64,000 nucleotides of DNA from Lithospermum erythrorhizon (Eukaryota; Streptophyta; Magnoliopsida; Boraginales; Boraginaceae): the NCBI GenBank assembly GCA_019722365.1, contig JADFUC010001262.1, positions 55,391 through 119,390 on the forward strand, given 5' to 3'. This document shows positions 52,300-64,000 of the stretch, one piece after another. The stretch's first letter is position 1, and each line of letters begins with the position of its first letter. Below the pieces are notes generated by a model, which saw nothing but the letters and a program-made list of their open reading frames with translations, was not told where the DNA came from and ran no database searches. Both the position numbers and the translations under genes were made by a program.

Positions 52300-53040
52300 C
52301 CCTGCTCTAGCAATGAAGATTTATTCTCCTACTGTGTAAAAGTAAACTAAATCAAGCTTTCCCTTGGATATCCTATGAAATAACATTTATCGATTGGGCG
52401 CAAGTTTATCTTTTAATAATCTCTTTAACGTAAGTTTCATGCCCAAATCTTCGAGAAAACCCAACTTGGGAATCTTCCCAACCACGCCTACGGGAGTTTT
52501 ATCTCGCCGACTCGTCGACATCCGTTTAAGGTAAAGGTCGCGCTTTGTAGCTTATATCCCCGTAAATTAACCGTAGATCGACAGTTTCATCATAGATCGA
52601 ACCATGCCGGCAAGTGGTTCGATTCTTCGACACGCCATTACGTTGCATGTCTTACCGGGAGTGAGTTGTGAAACAATACCACACTTAAGATGAGTATTGA
52701 ACTGTGACTCAAATATTCTCCACCTCTATCAAAACCGTAGAATCTTTTATTATCTTGTTCAATTGGTTTTGTACTTCATTTCGAATTCTCAATTTCTCAA
52801 AGGACTCGTGAGCCAGGTCTCATCGACACACAAAACCGTATCTACCGAGTCATCAATAAACGTAGAATTTAAGTAGTTATAACCTCCTTCGCAGATGCTG
52901 CTCATTGGCCCACATACATCGTGGTGTATGATCCCCAATACACTTGCCCTTTCATTTAAGCCGCTGAAAGGCATTTTGGTCATTTTGGACCAAAAGGCAA
53001 GCACTGCACTTATCGTATGATTCATAATCTAAACCTTCAA
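52300..53040 (-). pseudogene. copia integrase remnant
   Basis: The reverse strand at 52789-53025 gives KMTKMPFSGLNERASVLGII, HHDVCGPMS and GGYNYLNSTFIDDS, the copia GAG-pre-integrase end and integrase core with its first catalytic Asp. Beyond this the frame is broken. Confidence 0.8.
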
Positions 53041-53339
53041 GCATTCCACCGAGTGGAGTTTCTTGATTCGTTCTCGCACGTTGACCTAATCCAATGCCAT
53101 AGGCATGCTTGGTTTAAGTCGCTAGCTTATTCTGCTTTTAAGTTTATGTTATATGACCTTATTAATCATGTCTTAAACGTGAGAAATTCATTTTGGAAGT
53201 GGAGGCGGTACTAAATACTACCTCATTCCCCGGTGATCCTAAATTTTTCTATCTTTGAAAATGAAAACCATCATTATTCAAAACAAATAAATAATATTCC
53301 CGCAAATTGCGTACATAGTCAACCGGAGATAGTTTCAAA

Positions 53340-54330
53340 CAAGCGCCCATGCAAGAAATTTAAACTAACGAATCCCACCGTGCGCCGCAACCTTCTAGAT
53401 CATTTCCCACACGCAAAAATCATTCTTTCGAAGTCTTCTACTTGACTCGAGTTCCCAGATATTATGACAAATATGTGAACCACAACCCATGTCTAAAGAC
53501 CCACTTAAGTAGAATTAGTTGTACAAACTTCAATAACATACATACCAGAGGCCGAAATGGCCGTGAGACCATTCTTCCTATCATCCTCAGCCTCTCAGCT
53601 CCACTTCCAAAGGACCTAGGGTTTTCAATAACGACAATTTGTCATCCTTCCTACTCTCTTTCCTTCAAAGAATCTCTGGGATTACTAGAACCCCTGGGCC
53701 TTGCCGGTAAACTTCTTCTTCTTTCTTGAATTCTTCTTTGTTTCGGGACCACTAAACAGAAGGAGAGAGTTTTGGGCCTCAATCTGTGTCTGCCCTGGGA
53801 TTCGTGATAATCTTACGTAGCTTCGCTTAGAGATAACTCAAACTTGTGCATATTGAAGTTCATGACAACCGAGAGAATTTGTCCGGAAAGAGACTCGTGA
53901 TTTGCATCCACGCCCGCTTCTGAGACACTGCGCCTGTATGTTGAAGTCGATCAATTAAGCCAATCATTTTAAGGGCTTGTTCTATCCGTTTCCCAAATTG
54001 GGTCTACCTAGAGTACAAGAGTGTCATATCTCTCTGCTTTCCTTTCCGAATAATTCCTCAAGTTGCTTCCAGATATGTCATATGTTCACCTTTTCATATT
54101 GAATTTGGAACGAATAACCCATATTGGCAAAGACAGACATCGGGACATCCACAACATCGACTTGTGCTTTTTGTGGGATCCCTTTTTCCAGAGGAGGTAC
54201 TATCATTAGGTTTCTAGAACCTTATTGTTTAGCACGATTCGGCCTTTCGCTGAGAATGATTCTCAAGTTTTCGAGACCACTCATCAAAATTCGAAGAGTT
54301 CAAATTGCATTTTTCAAGTGATGAAGCGAA
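53340..54330 (-). pseudogene. copia gag-protease remnant
   Basis: DMGCGSHICHN with ELESSRRLRK and an altered GNG..VAA region (53350-53520) is the copia protease, whose active-site DTG here reads DMG. Upstream, at about 54150-54320, QFELFEF..WSRKLE..RIVLNNKVLE relics represent gag. Confidence 0.65.
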
Positions 54331-54738
54331 GCCGAAGTTCTTAGGAGTAGCAATAAGGTAGCTATATTAATTCTACAAGAATAAGTAAATAAAATAACAG
54401 ACTCAAGAAACTATCATGCTAAAAACACTACAAATAAATTATAAAGTAAATACTACTAAATCTCACGAATATATTATATCAAGATCTATTATACTTAAAT
54501 TCAAACTAACACCGTGATACATTTTGAGTCCAAGATAATAGTAGGTTGTCAAAATTATAAAACTACATAACTCAAGTTGTCACTAGCATTCTACAAGATG
54601 CTACTCCAACATTTCTACCTCCAAAATCGGTTAAGCATACCAATTAAACCAAAGTGTTACTTGGATTGGATCATCCTAAAGCCCACAACGTTAGTGGAAA
54701 TCAATTCAACATGATCCATTGTCATATCAAACGAACAT

Positions 54739-56369
54739 TGTAACACCCGCCATCACGGGTAAAAGTCTAATCGATGCAATTGATCGCACAACCTTTAAAA
54801 TTGGCTTGATACTTTGTTTAAATTTAATTGTGAGATTATTATTATTTTTATTTTCATTTACCATGCATACTAGCACATAATCAAGAGATACATTCAACAT
54901 GAAAATAAAATAAGTAACTAACATTCAAGAGGTATACGATATGGCCCCCTATCACCTATTACAAGCATTTATCAAATACTAACATAAGTCCTAATTTTAT
55001 CTTATACTTCGATCCAACCGAGTCCACCAAGTACCACTACCCGAAACGATCTTCAATATCTTCTACTTATTACAATACTTATATACTAACTCCATCTTAG
55101 ACAAATTTCAAGTCATGGGTAAAACATTAAATAAATAAATACAAGAAAATATGGCTCTGTATATCATTTACAATATTACTAAGTCACAGACCTAAAAATA
55201 AATAAATGGGCTATATCTATATAATCATTCCAATCACCACAAAAATATAGCACTTTATTAAATCATATAAATGAACTTAATAAATATTTTAAATGGAATT
55301 AAAATGTATGTTTGTAATTATCAAATTAATTAACTTACGTAATTACACATATTAAAATTAATTAATAAACTCAATTATCATAATATGTCAATTAATAATT
55401 ATTACTAATAATTATTAACCATATACATATTGTGTGTATTTATCACAAATATATTCTAAAAATATATTAAGTAGTGAAATTATTACTATAATTGTTATAT
55501 CACTTTTAAATTAATTTAAAAAAGATATAATATAAAGGAAATTAATTAATTTTCATCACATAACAATTACAATCAATTAGGTGATTAAATGACAAATAAT
55601 CAATAAAAACCGAATATAACTACTCCAATAATTTTAGGAAACCTAAATAAGGAATAAATTCGGAATTGTGGTTTTCAAAATTGGGCACACGCCACGCCGA
55701 CACGCCTGGCTCCACCGCTTAGGCCGCCGTCCCGTCACATTTTGTACCAAAATCGGCCCGATCCGACACCGATCGCCACTTAGGTTCGAGTCGGCTCATC
55801 GATTTATGGTAATGTTTCCATATTTAACTCCTATTTTTAGATTTAATTTAATTCGCTTGTAAAATCGCTTTGGAGGCTTTATAAATTTTCAAAATTTATG
55901 AAATTGAACATGTTAAAATACATAATTTTGTTGAACAAATCCCACCGGTCGCTCATTAAAATAAATTTCTTATTTAATTATTAATTAAACAACAAAATCT
56001 CAAAATTAGCTTGGCAAGACTTAGAAAATCCAAAAAATTGTGAAATTGTTTAACGGACTTCTTCACGTGCTATCTAAAGTTCCGTAAAACATTATTCTCA
56101 GAATTTTTACAAAATTTTATTAAAAGTCTCAAATATGTTTTTTACAAAACTATTTTGAAACAAAACTAATTAAATCATCCTTTTAATTTATGAAACAAAA
56201 TCCATGTTAACAAAATATGATAATACATCATCATAAACTCAGAACATATGCGTGAAATCAATAATTAAGAACATGGTGATTTATTCTTCATCATATATTT
56301 ACTCAATTAAATATATGACCAAGAATTAATCAAATAAAAATTGATAAAAACAAACAAGCATAAATAAAT
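54739..56369. other. AT-rich unassigned DNA with TGTAACACCCG at its left edge
   Basis: TGTAACACCCGCCATCACGG at 54739 resembles an inverted gypsy LTR end. The rest shows no LTR motif I can match. A GC-richer block at 55680-55800 (CACGCCGACACGCCTGGCTC) stands out in the AT background. It may be the leader of the copia element, since it lies between a copia LTR and copia gag. No gene is seen. Confidence 0.4.
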
Positions 56370-57415
56370 AATGTAAAATGACTTTAATTCGCCTACGATG
56401 CCACCGACGGAAAACTCTCATGGATATATGAGTATAAATACAAATCCATATATCCAGGGATTCAAAGTGCTTACTACATTATTTTAATTAAACAAATAAT
56501 TACAATATGTATAAACGTAGTACTCATCATGGGGAGTAAATTCCACCAAAATTTCACACGCCTAAATTCACAACGTGAATTTGACTTTCCTTTAGCCTCC
56601 TTATCAGTAATATCAAATCGTATGATATCTCTACTTGTCCACACCAGAGAGGTTGAATCAAAACCCATTTACGCTAGTAAACAAGTGCTGAAGAAAACCA
56701 AAACACAAAAGAAAAATTCCTTTATAAATTTCGCCAAAGCCGGGGGCTACTTAGGGTTTTCATGAAAATATTTTTCACTTATTATGTCATGAAAAACCCT
56801 AAAGCCTACTTATATGTGCTAAAAGTAAAAACAAACCCGAGCAAGGAACCCGTTAAAGATTAGCTGACTCGCTAACTCTATTAGTCTGCTAAGACACTAA
56901 TGAGTCAAGCATGAGTTGAACTATTTAATTAGCTTAATTAAATAGCACGAAATAATATCAATAATCTTTCAAGTTATTGATAAATACTAGGGCTCATTCT
57001 AACCAATTAAATAACTATTTAATCGATTCTATTTGTTCAATCGATATTTACATAAAATGTGTAACCCTTGTAATTGTATTATACATTTCAATTATACAAG
57101 GCTTTCTTTAATTTCATACATTTAAATATAACTCAACGTCACTCTACAAGGCCAGGACCTTTCTAGGCCTTTATAATTGTAAGTTGTATAATAATAATAA
57201 TTGACCAATTACTATTATTATAACGATAATGAGTAAGATCTAAAGAATCGCTTCATAACCCCTTTTTAAATTATCATGAACCCACACTAGTAATATACAA
57301 TTACTAAGTTGAACACTAAGTTTTGATAGTCACATTTAACCCAACTGGTAAATGAATTGATACACACTAATGAATCTGCATAATAAGCGGAATCAATTCT
57401 CATTGATTTCCAACA
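56370..57415 (-). repeat. Ty1/copia LTR, reverse strand, inserted in a gypsy LTR
   Basis: The reverse strand starts TGTTGGAAATCAATGAG at 57415. It shares the TTGTCCACACCAGAGAGG block (56633) and the AAAACCCTAA region with the copia LTR at 27891-28730. The flanking gypsy LTR resumes at 57416 with TTTTATGTCC, matching CGTTTTATGCCTAGG of other gypsy LTRs. The lower boundary is uncertain. Confidence 0.55.
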
Positions 57416-57849
57416 TTTTATGTCCGTCTCTAGGAGCGATCGCTGAGATGTGGCCGAGGATCAGACAAGCAGAGTCGTGGAAGATCATCATAGCAGAAGC
57501 AGGGTTGCATGCTAAGTCCTCATCGGGCCATTCCCTTTTGTTGTCGACTTGTTATATTTCTAGCCTTTTGTGTGTTGTATTTTTAATGGTGGGTCTCGGT
57601 TGTCATACTTTCCTACGTTGTATTTTGGATTTCTGTGGTACCCTAGTTATATTTTTCGTGTGGATTTGTGTCTTCGCCTTATCATTTGTTTTGTTGGATA
57701 TGTCGTTGGAACACCACGACGGACTAGAGAGTTTGTCTTTGTTAATGCCAAGAGGTCATATTTCATATTGTCATCCATCGATTGTGACTCGCGTATTACT
57801 GCCGTTAACGATCTTAACCTCTGTATGGCCGATTGCATGGGCCGTTACA
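57416..57849 (+). repeat. gypsy LTR 3' tail, forward
   Basis: It has the block CACCACGACGGACTA near 57712, CATCCATCGATTGTGACTCG near 57773, and ends GGGCCGTTACA at 57849, like the other LTR tails. Its first 1.8 kb or so is absent, replaced by the copia sequence. A 167-codon frame across it has no protein motif. Confidence 0.7.
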
Positions 57850-59248
57850 AAATTAACCTCCAATCATGCATAGCGCATCAAAGTAGTTGATATCGCATTA
57901 CCTATAGATAAGAGGCAATACAATATTATTCAACTTAATATCTTAATAATGTCATTAGCAATTTCATTATCATTTACGATGTTCATGTTCCGCTACTAGC
58001 ATAACATTCCAAGATGATGGCAATCAACACAATATACGCATATTTCAAGAAAGACTATAATAATACGCAACAATCAATTTAATTTTACTCTATTAACCGA
58101 CAATGAATTTACATCACAACCTCAACAACTAATCAACTAAAGAACACAATCAACTCAACAACTTTACAACTCAACAACTCAATATATGTCCTGATTTCTA
58201 CAACTAATGCGCATATAATCAACCTCAACCTACAAGTGAGAAACTTATACCTGCCGACATAAGCTATGACCGAATCAGAATGAGGTAATGGCAAAACACC
58301 GCACTTTATACCGAGGTATAAGGCAAATACCGGACAATACAACTAAAATAAACACCATCAATTCATATACAACTCTTCCTAATACGACTCCAACATAACC
58401 TCAAACACCTATATACTTAATTTTACGACAAAGACACAACCCAACAACTCAACCCACAATGCATATTCAACATATAATTTAACACAAAATCACATACATA
58501 CACATACACATATCCGTAATCAAGTAGTTAATCAACACCCGCAGATAGACACTCACCTCTGGCCACTATATAAAAACTCCGCGTTAATCACAACAACGGA
58601 CCTTTCCCACGATCAACGCCTAAACAAGCATTCAAAATTATAATTACTACTTATAATATACAACTAGTAATATAGCATCTTCTAATTATATATTTTATCT
58701 CATATTTATACTCCCAAAATAACCCAAACGAAAAATTTGCATTATGACATTATTCAACTTATACTATATTAAAACCAAGCTTCAAAAAGCTTCAACAAAA
58801 TCAACTATAATTGTCAACACATTTCAACGCCATAAATCAATTGTTATCACCTCTTATACCATAATCTAAGTTTGGACACACCATACCATTATCAACTTCA
58901 AACCCAAGGTCAACTCTGCACAAAAGTCAACATCCTCAAGACTCATGAAATACTCCAAAAGCTGCCGAGCTTTCTTACCTTAAAACGAAGGACGAAGGGA
59001 GAAACTTCAAGAAATTTAGACCAAAGCTTTCAAGATTTAGGAAGAAAATGGAAGAAGAAAGGAGATTGGGATTTGATGATGCATGTATAAGAACAAGCTG
59101 TGCAAGATATTTCTAGAAGCTGCGTTTGAGTCTCGCTTGTTTTGGTTTAGTTTTCGCCTCTTTCGCTTAACAACACAACTCTAACATAAATTTAACTTAA
59201 CCCCAAATAATATTATTATAATAATGCATATACGGAACGGTTACTATA
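57850..59248 (-). repeat. 3' LTR of gypsy element 5, reverse strand, truncated
   Basis: The reverse strand starts TATAGTAACCGTTCCGTAT at 59248, matching TGTAACAACCTGTTCCGTAT of the solo LTR at 21869. It follows that LTR closely (CTTGGAATGTTATGCTAG near 58010) down to GATTGGAGGTTAA at about 57864. The corresponding point in the solo LTR is about 23585. The last 490 bp are missing because another LTR end abuts here. Confidence 0.85.
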
Positions 59249-59369
59249 GTCTACCCACCTAATAAAAATTTTTCTCGAAATTTCCCAACCTCAACAAGCA
59301 CGAGAAAGACCCACGTAAAACACCAAGTCATGTAGCACGTGAAACAAACAACTTACCCCTACGAAAAGC

Positions 59370-60640
59370 CGCCAGAATGGCTCCTCATATCATCCTCGCT
59401 CCCATGTCACCTCCTCTACTCGTTGATTCCTCCACAACACTCACCGCCACCACTTGCTCCTCACCACCTCTTCTCTCTCCAATCAAGAATCTTCACCGTT
59501 TCTCCCTCAAAGGTGATTCTCTGCTCCACCGGTACCCCGAGCTAAGAAAGTGCGACTCATCCGAATATACTTCCTCAGTACGACACATGGAATATATTGC
59601 TAATTATGTCCAACTGCTGATAAGAACGCTAAACGGTTACTGTCCTACTCGCCAAGATCTCAAACGGTCCAATATAACCAGGGACTCAACTTTCTTCCTC
59701 CCAAAACCGCATTACCCTTTCCATGGCGATATTTTCAAAAATACATGATCTCCAACTTCGGCGACAAGCCCCACCCGCGACGATCGGCATATTTCTTTTC
59801 TCCGTCTGGCCCCGGGTCGCCCTCGTGTGTCAGATCAACTTGATCCTCTCCACCGAACTCTCAACCAACTCGGAACTATAGACTTTCCTCTCCCCCACTT
59901 TGTTCCAACAAACCGAGTCCCATTTTCGCCCATACACCCTCAAATGGTGCCATCTCGATACTATCATGAAACCGTTGTTATTTTAACTCATCTTAGGTAA
60001 CTCGCCTTTCATCCCAACTCCCTCGAGAATCTTAAAACACAAGCCCGAAGATATCCTCCAAAGTCTCGGGTTTGTTTCCTTTCCCGATTTCCATCTGTCT
60101 GGGATGGAAAGATTTACTCAACTCCACTCTAGTCCCCCCAATGCCTCAAACCCCTCCAAAATCTGGCACCTCGTGATCGTGGTCTTTAAATTTCGATCGA
60201 CACCGACCCCATGCGCCTCACACCGATCAACATACATCTTCGCTTAACCTCTCTCTCGTCCATCTAGAGATCTAATAGGTAAAGAAATGAGCCGATTTCG
60301 ACAAATTTCATCCACAATCAACAATTCGCATCCCATCATTTTGCCTCAACGACCTAGGAAGCCCAAATACAAAGTCCATAGTAATATTCTTCCATCAGCC
60401 CACTCAGAATGTGAAGTGCCCGCAATAATCCCACCTGATGTCTATGTCTACCACCCGCCGACAAACCAAACATTTCACCACGAACTCGCGATTTCTCTTG
60501 ATTCCGCCACTAGTAAGTCAACCTCAAATCCCTGTACATCTTTGTGCTACTGTGATGCACGTTATAAGAAGCATTGGTGAACCTCATCAAGAATCTCTTC
60601 TTCAACTCATCCGAATACTTCCGCATGCATAACTCGCCAT
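59370..60640 (-). pseudogene. gypsy integrase and chromodomain remnant of element 5
   Basis: Reverse-strand sequence near 60260-60420 matches the integrase core (an MDFVFGLPR-like block and ILVD/LSK relics). The segment near 59370-59560 matches the chromodomain tail. Many indels interrupt both. Identification rests on nucleotide resemblance to elements 1 and 4. Confidence 0.65.
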
Positions 60641-60788
60641 CCATCCTCTCGTAGCTCCACCTCCCCACCGTAAATCTACTTTTCCCATTCTTTACTTCCT
60701 ACCGATGGTCTCACAGAGTTTCTCATCTTGCCGGGCCGCAACCCAAGGTACCTACCAAGTAGGAAGACTCCATTAACGCTCACATAAG

Positions 60789-61100
60789 CTAATAGCTCAC
60801 CATCGCTACCAACATCGCCTCAACTCCAAGCCGCCATCTCGCTTGGCACCTCGCTCCCCCTTCCGACTCAAAGCATCTCATTACATTCAGCTTTCCCATA
60901 TCTCGACAATACATCATAATCGCCGATGAAGCATCCATCTCCTCTCGCCTCAAATTCAGTCTTTCGCTGCAGTACTTCGACTTTGTGATCGTGAAAATCT
61001 GGCATCTAACCCCATACAAGTAATGCCTCCATAGCTTCAACGCAAAAAATCGCTGCCAACTCAAGATCATGGGTCGGGTAGTTTCTCTCATGGTTTCTCA
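60789..61100 (-). pseudogene. gypsy RNase H remnant of element 5
   Basis: [20 protein letters not shown] corresponds to [20 protein letters not shown] of element 1; the following HKSLKYL and SRKG parts are shifted. The DASH block is lost. Confidence 0.8.
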
Positions 61101-61319
61101 ACTGTCGAGAAGCATAAGCAATCACTCTCCCATATCTCTCGCATCACTGCATGTTCCCCAACCCCCCGGCGCTACATCAGATCAGCGAAAACCTCGCACT
61201 GATGGTGAGTTAAACCGTGTAAAAGAGTCAACTTCAACTCCTCAACATCTCACAACTCATCCCAAATAAAGTGGAACACCTTTCCCGGGTCAACCTGTCA
61301 TCGGAGTCGCAATCAACGA

Positions 61320-62040
61320 AGTCTCGGACATAAACCTCTTGTAATACCCAAAGAAACCCAAGAAACTCCTCACCTTAGTTACACTCGTAGCCGCTCCCAA
61401 TCACTCAGCCCTCCACATTCGGTGGTCCACACAAATGTCTTCACCGGATATAACGCCCAAGAACTCCATCTTTCTCCAACCAAAATCACATTTACTAAAC
61501 TTAGCGCATAGCTGGTGTCAGTTTCAATGTTCCAACACAATCCGCAAGCGTTGCGGCTCCTCCTCAATACCGAGTAGATCGTAATATCATCAATGAACAC
61601 AATCACAAATTTATCCAAGAACTCCCAAACACCCGGTTCATCAAATCCATGAACGCTGGTGCATTAGTCAACCCAAACGGCATTACCATAAACTCATAGT
61701 GCCCATACCGATCGAAGGCCGATTTTGGAACGCCACCCTCCTTAATCCTCAACCGTAGTACCCGGATATCAAATCAATCTTCGAATACTGACATCCCTCA
61801 ACCGTCAAATAAATCATCTATCATCCTCGGCAACGGATAGCTTGCTCATGGTCACTTTATTCAACCGCCTGTAGGCCGATATTACAATAAACCTCAACGT
61901 ACCATCTTTCTTTTTCACAAATAACCGGCGCACCCTACCTTGAAAACACTGGTCCGAAAAACCCTTATCAAGTAGAAGTTCCCGCAACCGAGTCTTCAAC
62001 TCTCTCTCAACTTCGCTGAGCCATTCTATACTACGCAATG
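61320..62040 (-). pseudogene. gypsy reverse transcriptase remnant of element 5
   Basis: [16 protein letters not shown] at 61573-61618 is the catalytic box. FVKKKDGTLRF with an RRLNKVTMSK relic lies at 61840-61930. The frame changes between them near 61660-61820. Confidence 0.8.
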
Positions 62041-62290
62041 TAGACGCGTGAGTACCCGAACTACCTCACCGCAAACCCACTTCTCTCTCTCGGTGGTAAC
62101 TCGAAACTCCTCCGTAAAAACATCGACATACTCAAGACCACCAAGCATATCATCTAACCCGCTATCCTCTCTCCATGTCGACTCACATACCCCAGAGCAC
62201 TAACACAACCTTTCTTCATCAACTTCGCCTAAAGGCCGAAATAAAAATTGTTGGTAGAATCTTCCTATGTCCCTAAACACAATATCGTGT

Positions 62291-62660
62291 CTACCCGACT
62301 CGCAAAAATAATCTCCCCGAGTGGCAAATAATTTTGGCGTGATCTCTTTCCTCATTCAGTCCATTCCCAAGATAAAGATCAAAATCTACCAATTCAAACG
62401 TAAGTAGATCCACCACTAACAATTGATTACACAATTTTAAGGGACAATCTCTATATACATCTCTAACCTCAACCGACCTTCCAACTAGTGTCATAATATA
62501 TAGGGGAACAAGTAAAGACTCGACATAAAGGTAAAGATATCCACAAAAACTCTTGGGAAATAAAAAGAACGGGTAGCCCGTAATCGTGCACCTAGCCTCT
62601 ATATCATATAACAAAATGTAATTGCCACGCACCGAGTATCCAAGGCCTCCCGCCGAGTAA
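62291..62660 (-). pseudogene. gypsy protease remnant of element 5
   Basis: GNYILLYDIEARCTITGYPF lies at about 62560-62620, where the expected VLFDSGA is destroyed. A SFCGYLY relic of SFVS follows, and VDLLTFELVDFDLYLGNGLN lies at about 62340-62400, a degenerate form of the MxDFDxILGMDW motif. Confidence 0.7.
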
Positions 62661-62869
62661 TCCATATCGATGGCCTTCGCCACACCTCCGCTCCTAAGCA
62701 TTACCCGCCGCGCTTCCCCTGGTACTTCTCCAACTCCGCGAATTGACCCTCCCGGCCTCCAAATAGTCCTCCTCTACTCCCATGATACCTCCTCCCATAG
62801 ATCATACGGGTTAAGATGTAATCGCTCTTCCCACTCTAGAATACCGAGGACACCCTCGCAATCTCGTGA

Positions 62870-63478
62870 TTAATACATCGAAGCAAATAATCTCTCTCCA
62901 CACCAGATTCTATGACCCATTTTCCCACAACGGAAACATCGAATGTCACTCTGAACCCCGCGACACCCCTTTCGAGATCCACCGTGATTCCATGTGCATA
63001 CCCTGCACGAAGAAGCTGCACAGCTCCCCACTGGTGCACCGAACGATTCTCGGGCCGGAGGAGTCTGGCCGAAGGTCCTCCTTCTGAACCTTCGAACTAG
63101 ATGATCCACCAGACCGAACACGCTTCGCCGTAATTCTCTTCGACTCCTCTGCCTCAAAGTTTAGCTACAATTTCCATCTCATTTCAATGCGCTTTTCTCA
63201 AGTCGTGGAAACTGTGAAAGTCATCAAGATATACGCGAATCTCCCCTATCAACCCATCTCTAATCTATGAATCCTCCGCTTCCTGGCTTCTGTACACTGA
63301 AGCAGCGACATAACTCAATTAAATCGCCTGCATTCTCAATGGTAGACGATCACTGAGTCATCAAAATCGATCCCCTGCCTAAAGCAAACTTACGTAGTAA
63401 TTACAATAATTCTTCTCCTCAACAAGACTACAAAGTCAGCTTCCAAAGTCACTCCGGTCCTCCCTCTAGCTAAATAAA
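62870..63478 (-). pseudogene. gypsy gag remnant of element 5 with zinc knuckle
   Basis: The reverse strand at 62870-63157 ends in DIRCFRCGKMGHRIW, the first part of a CX2CX4HX4C zinc knuckle whose last Cys is shifted out. Upstream is a basic, Ser/Gly-rich segment. The N-terminus is lost at the LTR junction near 63478. Confidence 0.75.
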
Positions 63479-64000
63479 GTACCCATAATATTATTCAACT
63501 TAAGATCTAAATATCTAAGTCATTAGCAATTTCATTATCATTTACTTTATGTTCATACCATTACTAGTATAATAACATTCCCAAGATGATGGCAATCAAT
63601 AATAACATACTTATATTTCAAGCAGCATCGCACAATACGCGCAAATACCACTGAATTTTACTCTATCAACTCCGACAATGACGACATCACAACTCACAAC
63701 AACTAATCAACTCAACAACTTTACAACTCAACAACCTAATATAAGTCCGATTTCTACAACTAATGCGCATATAATCAACCTCAACCTATGCCGGAGAAAC
63801 TTACGCTCGCCGACATTGATAAGTTATGACCGAATTGTGTAACGAGGTACCTAAGCAAAACCGCACTTTATACCGAGGTATAAGGAAAAATACCGACAAT
63901 ACAACTAAACAAACACCATCAACTCATATACAACTCTTCCTAATACGACTCAACATAACCTCAAAACAAGCAATACGTAACTGAACGAAGCAATACCGAT
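63479..64000 (-). repeat. gypsy LTR interior fragment, reverse strand, runs off the window
   Basis: It repeats the sequence of 57925-58400 (ATTATTCAACTTAA, CATTAGCAATTTCATTATCA, CACTTTATACCGAGGTATAA) and therefore the same part of the LTR family as the solo LTR near 23100-23500. It continues beyond 64000. Confidence 0.85.

Larger units (their letters stand above)
50921..54738 (-). mobile_element. Ty1/copia element remnant, reverse strand
   Basis: From high to low coordinates come gag, protease, integrase, RT and RNase H relics, the Ty1/copia order (integrase before RT). It ends at about 50921 in the middle of RNase H, where the gypsy leader begins. No LTR is directly attached at 54738, although a copia LTR lies at 56370-57415 in the same orientation and may belong to it. 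Confidence 0.75.
59249..63478 (-). mobile_element. Ty3/gypsy chromovirus internal region, element 5
   Basis: A purine tract (reverse strand, 59249-59275, TTATTAGGTGGGTAG) leads to relics in the order chromodomain, integrase, RNase H, RT, protease and gag with rising coordinate, meaning gag-pol on the reverse strand. The region joins the middle of an LTR at about 63478, so the gag start, leader and primer-binding site are missing. It is decayed throughout. Confidence 0.85.

Noticed and set aside
57370..57873. 167-codon forward ORF with hydrophobic stretches
   Set aside because: It spans a copia LTR/gypsy LTR junction and the LTR U5 region; no family resemblance.

Overview
The window looks like nuclear DNA of a flowering plant, probably a eudicot. 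It is AT-rich, has one intron-rich plant kinase gene, and is otherwise almost entirely LTR retrotransposons layered inside one another. I see no bacterial, organellar or viral gene cluster, no tRNA, rRNA or CRISPR array, and no convincing undescribed biochemical system. What can be read here is one intact gene and a nested transposon stratigraphy with several recoverable insertion junctions.

Layout. 1-2955: two reverse-strand Ty3/gypsy LTR pieces, one inside the other. 2956-7486: a forward gypsy (chromovirus, Tekay/Del-like) pol remnant joined directly to an LTR end. 7487-13083: its 3' LTR, split by a 3.3-kb hAT DNA transposon (9390-12685). 13084-13560: a copia LTR piece. 13561-17554: gene-flanking DNA with a 265-bp tandem duplication and a short hAT-like element. 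17555-21578: a complete 13-exon CBL-interacting protein kinase gene (CIPK9-like, reverse strand). 21869-24073: a solo gypsy LTR with a perfect 5-bp target-site duplication, 290 bp upstream of the kinase start codon. 24079-32700: repeat-derived DNA with minisatellites and copia remnants.

32701-43515: a forward gypsy element (element 3) with both LTRs, primer-binding site, gag, pol and chromodomain, all decayed. Its 3' LTR is split by another solo LTR (40501-42938, TSD ATATC). 43516-50920: reverse gypsy element 4 (3' LTR and whole internal region), which runs straight into a reverse copia remnant (50921-54738). 54739-57849: unassigned AT-rich DNA, a copia LTR, and the 3' tail of a forward gypsy LTR. 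57850-64000: reverse gypsy element 5 with a truncated 3' LTR and its gag joined to the middle of another LTR.

The kinase gene should act with a CBL calcium sensor in ion, probably potassium, signalling. The transposons are all disrupted and probably immobile, though their LTRs and the solo LTR beside the kinase may affect local chromatin. Coordinates of decayed domains are approximate, read by eye from conserved motifs. Exon boundaries of the kinase were read base by base and keep frame throughout.
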